This document shows, piece by piece, positions 29,021 to 39,889 of a stretch of DNA of 64,000 nucleotides. The notes under the pieces are model-generated. The model searched no databases and was not told where the DNA came from. It saw only the letters and a program-made list of their open reading frames with translations. The stretch comes from Phlebopus portentosus (Eukaryota > Basidiomycota > Agaricomycetes > Boletales > Boletinellaceae). The stretch lies in the NCBI GenBank assembly GCA_037892935.1, contig JAYXKI010000018.1, positions 372,001 through 436,000 of the forward strand, written 5' to 3'. Both the position numbers and the translations under genes were made by a program. Position 1 is the stretch's first letter. Each line of letters opens with the position of its first letter.

Positions 29021-32000
29021 CTACTGAGTTAATTTACGACTCGTACTACCGGCATAATCATCAGAACTCATAAGTAGACGTTTGAAAAGTTCTGTGCAAC
29101 TCACCTGTACAAACATCGAAGCAGGGAACGGTGTTATCTCGCTCCTTTCATTCAAGTACTCGACTTCCGGGCATCCATGCACAGTCTCGACAATCCTGGG
29201 ACAGCCGACAGCATCAATATCGGAACTCCTGTGCGCAACTAGTGATCCCTGAAGCGTGTACTCACCTACGAAGAGTTCCTCTCGGTCCTGGAGCACTCCG
29301 CAAATTCTTCAGCTTGAATATAGCACGCAACACCGCAGGAACAGTCTTTCGTACACAAAGTGAGCGATATGAATTTGTCAGTAGCAGGACATGATAACTT
29401 ACTGATTTAAGGAACGATGCGCTTGTTAGGCTAATCGCAAAGGCAATGAGTATCACAGTCCATACAACGCAACTACAAGAGATTCCATACCCATAGTCCT
29501 CCAGTCCAGTCAACCCCGCTCTGGGATGCTCAAGGTCGGCAGCGATGGAATTTTCTCCAAAAACGGATCTCTGTTAAGGTACATCAGGATAATGCTTGAG
29601 TAAAGCACAGGAACCTACGTCTAGGTTGGCCTTAGCAAGGCTGAGATAGACTTGCTCTGGATTTCCGTTACTTAGTTCCCCGTGGACGTCTTCTCGCATT
29701 ACGCTCGACACCGGAGGATTTACTCCTGGTAAAGTGTTCACTTGAATTTCACCTCTTGAGTATAAAGTACGATTTACTTACGAAGCGCTTCACACGCAAG
29801 TGCATAAAGCTTCTCGTCGTTCTCCACAGACTTGTCCCGCGTCAATTGGACAAGCAGTTCCCGCGCGGAAGTTTGCTCCTCCTTCAAAAAGAAGTCGACG
29901 ACGTGTACAATGGACTTCGAATACAGCGCAATAGTCGGGACGATAGTGGCAAAAATACTCTCCGCAACATGTTTGCCTCTTGGAGCGCTTTCAAGGACTC
30001 GCGAAAGGAATACGTCGCTAAACTTATCTTCCCCAGTGTACCACTGGATGAGCGAATCTGTGACCTTCCCGATCTAAGCAAATGCGGAATTGAAATCGTG
30101 GTACAGAAACGAAGTGAAGAAGGCCTACAATGCCTTGTCCCGCGAGCCTCTTCAGATGTTCCGAAATGACATCTGTTATAGCGAAAGATGCCTCTGTTGT
30201 TCGCTCTCGCAAGATCCAGTCCATATAAGGATCTCTGTTCAAGAGGACATAGCTAATACACATATGTAAATGGTTAACGATATATTCTTTAGCCGGTGTA
30301 AAGCCAAGAATACCCACTTGCAGATGTCAGCGAACATAGACGCATACTCTACGTCACGGAACAGCCCATGAGGTGTCTGTTCCGTCTTGATAGGAATTCC
30401 GAGCAATTCTGTTGCGACGAAATAAACGGGAGCCAGATTGATCACATCATGGACGATGTCGACGAATTTGACGTTGTTTCCTGAAGTAAAGTCAGGCGTT
30501 GATTTCTCTGCAATGAGCTTGGAAGTGATGTGCTCGAGAATTGCTGGATACTGTCTTTTCTGAATAAAAAATCAAGCGCTTTGTTGACCTTGGAATGCCA
30601 GGTAAGTCATCGGCATGTTCTACAAATGAGTAAGAAACAGCACACCAGGCTGATATCGAGCCCCGCAGTGCCAACTAAAGAATCCAATTTGCTGTCGACG
30701 TCGCTTCTAAAGTCTTTGTGGTCCGCCAAGATGTCCTTTACAGTCTCGTAGCGCGTCTCGCACACTTCCAGGACTGGTGCTTTCGGTCGCTTGAATTCGT
30801 ATTTCGATACGGGACTGTCGACGAGTTTCTTCAGGTAACCTTGCATCGCACTGGGCACAATGAAGGGGAACCGCGCATAAGACGATCGGGCGGGATAATA
30901 CTCCGGAAGCGTGCGATACAAAAGCCGCGTGAGTATACCACCATATGTGCCATCATCTTTATGAGAGAAGCAGTCCAAATAGCCCCAGGATGTCAGATTA
31001 TAAACTATAGTCGGGGGAACGATCAGACGTCCAGAACACATCAAGAGAGAAGGCGTCGTACCGGTGAAGTCTGTAGTCAGGAATCTGTCTCCTCGTACAA
31101 GAGCAACGGCGTCAGCAAGGATTGCACGGCTAATCGTGTAACCAGGACAAAGCCCGGCTCCGGGTATCGGAGGCTTAGCTTCCTCAGCCATTAGTCCTGG
31201 GTACAGCTCCAAGTCGTCGATATTTCCGTACAGCATCTCTGCAGTCCTCTGGAGATTTCGTTAGCGAAGAAAAAGACCCTACCCATCGAAAGCCGTACAC
31301 TAATATCGGGGTCCGAATTCCATTCCGAGAAGGATGAGAACGGCTTGAGCCCCATGAACTTTCTGAACTCATTCATCTGCGATCTTCGTAAGAGTACCGC
31401 TGAGCGACTAAATTCTATGCTCTCACCGTGGCTGCTCCCCATTGTCGGGCTTGCTCGATACCCATCACTTCCACAACACGAAGCACTTCGGGAATACCGC
31501 GGGCCTTGAATGCACCAGCGGGAGCTTCTGTAGCTGCATACAGCAGTGCCGCGAGGTCGGAATCCTTGAAAGCGCCGGTCGACGAATCTCGGACAAGTTC
31601 TGCGTTGTCGACGCTTGATTAAGGCCATGCTGGCTTCAGCAACGAGACTTGACACAACAGTAGACCAAGCATACCCATCAAATGTCCACTTTCTGACATC
31701 TGGGTCGGGTCGAAGCTTCTCCGCAAGAGTCTTCTGGAACTGGTTCACTGTGATCTATAAAAAAAAAAATGGCGGTGGTCATTTATACGGAGTAAATGGT
31801 GCGAGATATGCAAGAAGACCCACGGAACTAAAGTCTCGCGTTCCAAAAACTCTCTCAAAAATGAGCTCGGTCCAAGCTGTATCGCGTTCGCTGAGTGCCG
31901 CATGCCAACGATAAAGTAGATTGAACTCGAGCGAAACAACGTTACCCTGGCCACGCGGGCTCACGGAATGGTCCGATTCGCGCGATTCCTGCACAACTGT

Positions 32001-34292
32001 CAGGAATGGAGGGAAACGAAGAAGCGCTGCACATACCGCCAGAGGATCCAGTCGCCATTCGCATCCATCCCTGACCAGTCCCAGGATCGCGCCGACGTAA
32101 TCACCAAGGATAACCTGCATGAACCAGCCGCAATTGACTTGATTTCAGATATAAGGGGTGAGAATGACCAGCAGTTAAGTAAAATTGAGATACCTAGACG
32201 AGCTCGAGAAAAAATCTCATCATCCTGTTTAGCAGCTTTGTTAGAAGCATCAGGAAGATCCCACTGATAAGTCTATGATACCTGAGCTTTTTTGTCATCT
32301 TCATTCAGCTCCTCGAGGGCTGTTCCGGAAACGTAAGTGCCATACTCATTGATCGTCAGGAGTTTTGACGCAATGTACTGTACAGACAGTTATAAACGGA
32401 CTATTCCATGAACGAAGGACTTACGTTATGGTTTCGACAGAATAATACTAAGAGCGCAGGAACACTTGGGGGCATAAAAAGCAATCTTCCATCCGCAAAC
32501 ACGTCCTCATAGAGCCTGCCCGTGCCATCCAGGCGCCTCACTTTCTTTAGATCTTTCTCACTGCTACCGTATAAGGGGCTTAAGTCGAGATAGGATGAAA
32601 CATTATTGATTGACCAGTCCGAATGATTGGTATTGAATATGGAGTGAATGACGAGATCCGCGAAAGCAAAGAATAGCGAGCTCAATCCTCCCGGATGGCA
32701 AGCAAAGCCGGTTGGGTTTGTTGTAGGTAACGTTGAATGACCTGGTTCGGCATTCGGATTTGACGAAGGCAAGATGCCTCTCTTTCCACTAGATGGCCGT
32801 CTCTTCAGAAGAGCGTCGAAGACCAGGCCCGCATCCGGCCAATTGATACCTGGGTGCGTAGGCGGGACCGTTCGAGCGTATGGTTTCCCTGCAGCACCCA
32901 TGTCAGGGTACACCGTGCTGTATCCACTCCCGTCGGCACTTCTTGCTGCATACGGGCGATGGACACCGTAGGTTGGGTGTGAATAAGGATGCCTTACGTG
33001 CACGGTCGAGGCTTGGTCGGCGGATCCATTTGCGTGGCCGTTTGCGTGACCGTTGGCATAGTTGGACGGATTGGTGGAAGGATAGGACGGAGCACCTGTG
33101 CTGGGAAGATATGGATTCGAGGGAAGATAGGCAGCCGGAGGATGCGGAAGGTCCTTGTAAACTGACGGAAAATGGAATCAGTAATCATAATAAATACTAG
33201 TGTGAAACGGAACAAAAATGGACTGAAGTGCTGCGCGGAGTTCAGCGCCAGAGTGAGTATCGGAGTTTAATCCATCTCGCTTAAACGCACGTTGTAAGCT
33301 TCATTCATCCTCCGCAAAGTACATACGTCCAAGACAACACCAAACGAAGTGCACGAAGGGGCTGTTAGTCTTGATGCCGAAATCAACAAAGCGGTGCAAA
33401 GACAAACCCGTGGATCGACGACTGTGGTCACCGCCTGTAAAATTCTATTGGGCATAATGGCCAATTTGGCCGTGGTCATTCCGGACATAGCGGAGAAAAG
33501 AACGCAGAAAAAGGTAAAAGGTAGAAATTTCCGTAAAGGGTAATAAGTCGGAGACTTCGATCCGATCTCGTTGCCGCGGTCAAGGCAGATCTCAGACCGA
33601 TATAATGTGCACAAAAGAAAAGAGCAAAGCTCAGGAATGCCGATGAGGCGCAGTTGAGCCACGAGCTCTCGAGGCAGGAGTATAGATGCCCAGAAAGCAT
33701 TGTCGAAACTTTCTGGACGTTACCAAGTCGAGGATCAGCCTGCTGACCTCGCGAACTCCGGCACCGAGTCCAAATAAAGAGAAGGTGATAGAAGGGCACG
33801 CGACTTACGCGTGTCGATAACAAAGACCTGCAATGTCTTCGCAAACTGGTTATCGGCCGGGAGGCGTGACATCAACACGAGGAGCTTTTCAAGCTGCATT
33901 TTTCGGTTTTAGAGTGTGAGCATGAGCTCATTAACATGAAACGTACAAGCATTTTCCGATCATCGATCCCGGCGCCGCCGTTGAAGTTCTTCACAGCATC
34001 GACGTAGGCAGGCTGGAGTGTGATGTTGAGTGGCACAACGCGAACGAAGACGAGAGGCGCTAGAACGACATACAATATCCGATATATGGAAGGGCTTGCC
34101 GCGTACAGCAATTTCGCTCACATCCTGAGCACTCTTCTGAAGGAGCTCTGCCACTCGGGCAGGGCCATGACTGGTGGCACGTAGCTGAGAGAGAGAACTG
34201 GCGCCGTTAGGGTCTACAGGACTGAGAGAACGGGCGATGGCATCAGCGGAGTCAGCAACACGCGTCGCAACTGCTGCAATGAAAGACGACAT
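29021..34292 (-). CDS. Ppo-type fatty acid dioxygenase / P450-like fusion, about 1187 aa, 20 exons
   Basis: Ppo enzymes oxidise linoleic acid at an N-terminal heme dioxygenase and rearrange the hydroperoxide in a C-terminal P450, giving oxylipins that steer sporulation. Exons that keep phase: 34292-34074, 34012-33947, 33893-33809, 33161-32425, 32377-32333, 32263-32194, 32137-31824, 31754-31675, 31613-31427, 31376-31299, 31248-30646, 30559-30318, 30252-30129, 30073-29782, 29725-29619, 29570-29491, 29430-29403, 29345-29266, 29228-29105 and a stop codon at 29021. Dioxygenase signatures: LYKDLPHPP, ADLVIHSIFNT with the distal His, SSYLDLSPLYGS, the proximal-His motif FNLLYRWHAAL, and GYTISRAILADAVALVRGDRF. 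P450 part: EVCETRYETVKDIL, the EALRVNPPV helix, VYLSLAKANLD, TVPAVLRAIFKLKNL. No heme-thiolate Cys is evident. One intron is 647 bp; the junction around 30646/30559 is uncertain. Confidence 0.85.
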
Positions 34293-34350
34293 GACGACGA
34301 GGAGAGGAAGCAAAGGAAATGGGGGGAGGCAAGAGGGCAGAGGACGGAGA

Positions 34351-34360
34351 CTATATAAGT
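34351..34360 (-). promoter_or_regulatory. TATA box of the Ppo-type gene
   Basis: On the - strand the sequence reads ACTTATATAG, about 60 bases before the ATG at 34292. Confidence 0.45.
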
Positions 34361-36509
34361 ACTGCGAGGCGCTGGTAATATTAGAGTTTGCACATGATAC
34401 GCGTTTGTAGATGATCTATCTTCTTTGAAATCGCCTCAAATGTACTGGCTGTTCACCTTCGCATCAATCTACATCGCCTTGCACTATACTCATTTCGATA
34501 CTACATCCCTTTTTTGTTCAGAATTACGGTTATTATACTCGCTTTCCTGTTACAATCATCCCATAAATAGCTCGTGCCTATTAGGTGCGTCCGAGCCATC
34601 ATCTCGCCGTCTTGGTCTATCTTCCGCTTTGCCCGTATCTCTTACTAGTATTTTCTCGGCCAAAGTGAGCTGCGCTCGATCAGAACTAGTCAGAACTCCA
34701 TCCCAGTTTATCCCGAACTCGCGCAGACGGCACTCTTCACCGCCTTTTGATCGACCGATTTAAGGGCATGGCTAAAATGAACCTCAAACGCGACCACTCC
34801 GGTAAGGAGTCGAAATGGTCTTTGCGCGCGAGAAGAGCCTATGTACTACGGTCCTTTCCAAAGAACTTCCTCCGAAAGATTTACCAAACACGCAATTCCA
34901 TCATGTTTTGCGATATCACCACCTTGAAACCGTTTTTTTTTAATATTCTCACCCAAATTTTATCGCCTAGGCCGCTAAAGCATAGCTCCTATCTCAATAG
35001 GATCGAGGAGAAAATGAACCTAAAACGCTATAAAGTGATGTTGCGTGTATTTCTCGTGTCCGTTTTTCAAGCTTCATGTTCTCAATTATGTTTTTACGAC
35101 AAAATCTGCGACTAATCCATGATACTTACTATCCCGTGAGAACTGCGACTTTAGGGAGTGGGTTTGAGCTGTATTCCGTGCCATGGATGAGGAAATTCGG
35201 AATAAGTAATAAATCACCCTTTTGAAAATACGAGCATCCTGTTGCTAGTCTTGCGCGCCATTTGGCATTTAGCGAGAGCATCTAGAAAGTACAGGGAATA
35301 ATGCGTGATGTCATTTCTTTTCTACCAGAAGAGACCACCAAAACATTTGTTTCTGTTGATTCATAGACCGTGATAGTATTGCAACCTTCCTCTGGAGAAG
35401 TCGATGAACGTGATCAGAAAAATATAAATGCCATAGACATCTCTTCTGACGATGATGATTTATTCTAACGACGCTTCGGAGGGCTTTACATGTAACACTA
35501 AGCACTGAATATGTATTTGCTTCGTGCGGTCGCGTGATCGGTTTGCAACGCTTCAATCGAGCCAAAGGACTGCAGAGATAAAAACCCTGATTTGGCCAAA
35601 GGTGATGAAGTCGCCGGATCTCCGAGGAAAAGAATGGAACAGATAGCTGTTGTTGGTCTACAACTTTTTGTTAGAGCTAACCTGGCTAGAGAATGTGATG
35701 ACAGCAGGAGAGAAAATGGAAGAGTGGTGCCCCGTTGGACATACTAGTACCGTGTGCAGGACAAAAGCTGATAGGGATTCGGAATTGGCTATCATTGAGT
35801 GTCCTCCGCAGAATCTTCCGTTGGTCCATAATATATACTTGGTTCTGGTAAGAACGTCGAAGGCAAAGACAGTGCCAAAGAGATGAAGCTGAACGATGAC
35901 AACGAATATCAAGCGAGCTCCGTGAGGTGAGACGCACGTTAGTGGTGAGGAAACTGCACGACTACGAAGCAGGTAATTCCGATAAGAATCTAGAGATAGC
36001 ACCGCTGACCAGCAAGTAAGCATAGCCTCATCGAGATGTATCCTTCCATGCCTAGAAGGAGAAGAATGGGCATATAAAGCGAACCAGTAGCTCTAGTCAA
36101 GGATCGATCGGTTGATTGAAGCATAATTCGAGTGAAGTCACAAGTATACATATGCACGACTTCGGCGCAGTTAGAGTCAACTCGATGGCGGGACTTCTGA
36201 CACATGATTCTTTAAGACAAAGGCTTCTGCCTCTATTGAACTGTATAGATCATGTGGCATCTTCCAGTCGAGCTAAGCTGGACGGGCTGAACAACATTGG
36301 TTTAAATTACAATATTGTACTGCTTAGTCATTTCGGACGTTTCCGAACCGAGAGGCGCTAAAAATGAGTGCGATCGACTCCAACTTACCTCCACCAAACT
36401 CAGTGGCACTGCTCCATTTCGAGCGAGGATCTCCATAAGTATAGTTATTGCTCGATGTCGTCATTGGTCATGACGCTTCAAGTGACGTCGACTCATCTTC
36501 GTCGTATCT
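34361..36509. other. Intergenic region, 2.1 kb
   Basis: No ORF with recognisable protein features on either strand. The longest frames (122 codons at 34747 and 121 at 35658) are compositionally random. It must hold upstream regulatory sequence of the Ppo-type gene (-) and the HAM1-type gene (+). Confidence 0.5.
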
Positions 36510-36520
36510 CATATATATAC
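36510..36520 (+). promoter_or_regulatory. TATA box of the HAM1-type gene
   Basis: CATATATATAC lies 50-60 bases before the ATG at 36571. Confidence 0.45.
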
Positions 36521-36570
36521 AAGTACTGCAGTCTCTGGTCTCGACAATCCAACAAACCTCTCTTGGCACC

Positions 36571-39415
36571 ATGTCCCTCCCTACAGCTCCTCGTGATATT
36601 TCAGACAAACCGAAGGCTGGCGCCGTCACTGACCCGGTCAACAAACAACAGAAGGATGCTGACGTAGACAGAAAGGTTGAATCTGCTTTTTTCTCGGTGG
36701 CATGCCACTCATCGTCTTTTACTAGTTGCGCCTCTATGGTGTTATCGAATCTTTTCGTCAAGGGAAACTACCAGACAACCAACAAATAGATGAAACTCTC
36801 CGCTATGTCAAGGACAATGCTCCTATGGACGTCGGTGAGCTCTCCCCAGACGGGCAGCGCCTCGTTCAAGACGTTCGTGACATTGTCGACACTGCCCGCA
36901 ATATCGTAGCGGAGAAGAACGCAGACGAACTCTTCCAGAACTTCCTTTGGCATACTCGCTCTGTGGACGCCAGCAAAGCAAAACAAGATCCTAACAGTCT
37001 CTCACCTGTCGACAAAGACAAGGTCAACGCCGATGGTCAACAAGCAGTTCAACATTTGAGAACCCTCCTCACTCTCATTTTTACCAATGCAGAGACTCGC
37101 AAGCTGCTTGGTGACTTTGCATTAATTGGTCGTGACCTCTTCGCTCGTGGTGCAGCGAAAGCTGCTGAGCTTGCTCGACCTGATCAAGAGCGCCTAGCTC
37201 GTGTTGATGATCCTGCACCAGCGGACCAATTCCACACAGCGGGAGGACGCACAACCACTGCTGAGGAAGGAGAGACTCCAGTCCTCGAGGCGAATGTCGC
37301 AGGTCGTACCGTCCGGCATCATCCGAATGATCCGATAGGCGAAGGTACACAAATTCACGGGCCCGGGCCTGATAATCGCGATTTCCGCACAGGCGGGCAA
37401 GCAAAACAGGATGCCCAGGGATTCGTCGGTAACGCAACTGAAGAAGCCAAAGCACGTGCTCAGAAAGAAAAGGAAGAGCTACGTACCGAGGCTGAGCGAA
37501 CAAAGGCTGAAGCGGAGACGCGTGACGATCCTAACGAGAAGAAAGAGGTTGTCCAAAAATCAGGACTCAAGGACAGATTCACGGATTACAAAGATCAACT
37601 TTTCAACCGTGTTCCACAAGAGCATAAGGATAAGGTCTCCGAACATCATGACCGCGCTAAGAGGTTCCTATCTGAGGAGTACTTCCCGGAAGAACGGCGA
37701 GATCAATTCATCTTCCGCGCGAAGAAGGCACGTACTATTATGTCAAGATATAGTTTGCTCCACTAAATGTTCTTTGCAGGTGATCGTTGAATGTCAACGT
37801 CATGACGACTACCAACAAGCGATTCAGTGGCTCCTTGGATTTTTCGAAGAGTACGCGGGTCACGGGCGCAATGCATCCAGCAAAGCTGCAGGCTCTCGTG
37901 ATGCACTTCGCGGCGACCCTGCTCTGAATCAAGCGTTCGCTGAGATTCGTACACTTCTTGAACGGTTTGCGAATGGACGTAGCTTCTCGGAGATAACCGA
38001 TCGTATTCAGGTTCTTTACGATGATGCTCACGCTGACGATCAACTACGTGGTTGGTTTAAGGAAGTCGACTCGTTTGCACGTCGTGTTAGTTGCCTTTAT
38101 TAATCATTCATCTGATCGATCTAATCTCACGTTTCGTTTCTCAAATATAGTGCCTGCTCGAGCCCGGTTTCGTTCTTCAGCCTCAATGTAACGACGGTGC
38201 TCGCAAGTTACAAGACTCTGGACGCCGGTTCTATGATGAGAAGTACAAGAGTCACTTTGACGCTGTCTTCGATGCTATCGGGTCGTTCTTCTCCGCCATG
38301 GGTGACGACCCACTAAACCAACATTTCGGGCAGGATTGGGCTCGGCTTACGAAAGATTTACTCTTCGATTCAGAAGGTGAACTTAAGTTCAAGCCAGAGT
38401 TGTGGCGCGACATCCGCAAGGTCATTCTTCCCGCTGTCATCGACAAGATTGGATACATTCCAATCCCACGTGTTGAATACACCGACGATTCTCTCGACCT
38501 TGTTTTGGAGAATCTCACACTCTCGGGTCGCAACCTTTTCCCCAAGTACGTACCTTTCTCTTTCCGCATTTTCACGTTGTATTAACATGTCGCAAGCGTT
38601 GTCACGATCGAGGCCCACAACTTCGTCAAGTTCTCGCCGTACAATACCATTTCAGACGAGAGTCATCACGAGATCACACTTCACCTGACTCACATTCAAG
38701 CAGACATGCGCGATGTCGCGTTTTACTTCAATAAGAAGTCGGGAATTCCGAAGATCAAGGATTCCGGACTTGCCGATGTTATTCTGGGGGGTGAGGGTCT
38801 TAGCGTAAGTCCGTAATTATACCACTGTCCGGCAATTCCTGAATCATCGGTCATTTAGGCCACGGTACATCTAGCATCCGCAACGAAGGATCCTTCCAGC
38901 GTGTATAAGGTCAAGAATGTAACTGTGAAGGTGGACAGTCTCAAGTTTTCGATCCGTGATTCGAAGCACGATACGTTGTATAATACTCTACGTCCGCTTG
39001 CAACGGGCCTTGTGAAGAAACAAATTCAAAAGGCTCTTAGCGGGGCGTTGACGACTGGTCTTGAATACGTTGACGGGCAGCTGGTCGGTGTGAGGGACCG
39101 TATGAACGAGGCGAAAGCTAGTGATGAGGGTAGCCGAACGAAGGCTTTGCAAGAAGTAAGTAAACCTTGTTTCGCACTTTACACAGCGATTGAACTGCCT
39201 TTCAGCTTTTCCAGCGCAAGAAGGAAGAAGGTGCGAGTAAGACTGAGTCGGTCGCTTCTAAGCGCAATAGCCAGTTCAAAGTTGTTGCGAAACGAGACTC
39301 TGTCATCTTGCCTGAACAAGGTCACCCGGCTGGATGGGTTAATCGTCAACAGGAACGCGCTGATGCTGCAAAGGAAGGCAGTGAATGGCGTTCAAAGGCC
39401 TTCTCAATTGTCTGA
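36571..39415 (+). CDS. HAM1-like / DUF4449-DUF5923 protein, 840 aa, 7 exons
   Basis: Exons: 36571-36675, 36726-37727, 37780-38085, 38151-38545, 38597-38804, 38859-39155, 39206-39415; phases close to give 840 residues. The N-terminal and central part is helical and charged, with a Lys/Glu-rich run (about residues 230-320) typical of HAM1_N/DUF5923. The following part (CLLEPGFVLQPQ, YIPIPRVEYTDDSLDLVLENL, VTIEAHNFVKFSPYN, the VKNVTVKVDSLKFSIRDSKH stretch) matches what I know of the HAM1_C/DUF4449 domain, a beta-rich fold related to lipid-binding BPI/SMP-like domains. The family is common in fungi and was named for a hyphal anastomosis phenotype in Neurospora; its biochemical role is unsettled. 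Introns are 50-65 bp. Intron 2 (37728-37779) appears to start GC instead of GT. Confidence 0.8.
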
Positions 39416-39889
39416 GCGAATGTTCTCATCTTCGTATATGACGGATCGCGCACGTATACCTACGTTTTTTTGTGTGTGACGATACCTGTACACAGTTAGT
39501 TAGCCCTTTGTGTATCGCCAGATCACTTTCCCTTCCTATATACTATGTGCGACGGTCTCTGTATTGAATTAATGCACTATTGTGGACATCATCAGATCGT
39601 TTGGAGCTATGAAATTTACATTAGTGTTATATATATTATGACATTTTTATATTTTTACACCAACGTGGCCTGAACAGGCAACCAAACGAGATGGTACATA
39701 AGTTGAGATGAGGGAGGTAGTAAAGTAATGAGAAATCATTTTCTTGCCGAAATAGACACCATGCGTATCTCTCATAGGGTGTTCATACTCTGTCCTTAAC
39801 GTCATCTTGCACCGTATGTGGCTTTTGTAAGTTTACTTCGAGAATTGAAGAATCAGATGAAGTAGCCGTTTTAGAACGTTTAGAGCTAA

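Noticed and set aside
31560..31700. Apparent +1 frameshift in the Ppo-type gene between EASMALIK and NAELVRDSS
   Set aside because: A 61 bp GT-AG intron (31674-31614, donor GTATGC, acceptor TCAAG) joins TFDG to VDNAELVRD with the right phase, so no frameshift is needed.
31990..32040. Possible 40-bp intron after the DPLA codons in the Ppo-type gene
   Set aside because: GT and AG are present, but 40 bases would break the frame; reading through gives a continuous exon with matching phase on both sides.
32264..32300. 18-bp intron suggested by extending the exon to AAAAAAGCTCAG
   Set aside because: Too short to be spliced; ending the exon at the earlier GTTTCC donor (32332) gives a 69 bp intron with correct phase.
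34747..35115. 122-codon ORF upstream of the HAM1-type gene
   Set aside because: Random-looking composition, no domain, no promoter or exon context.
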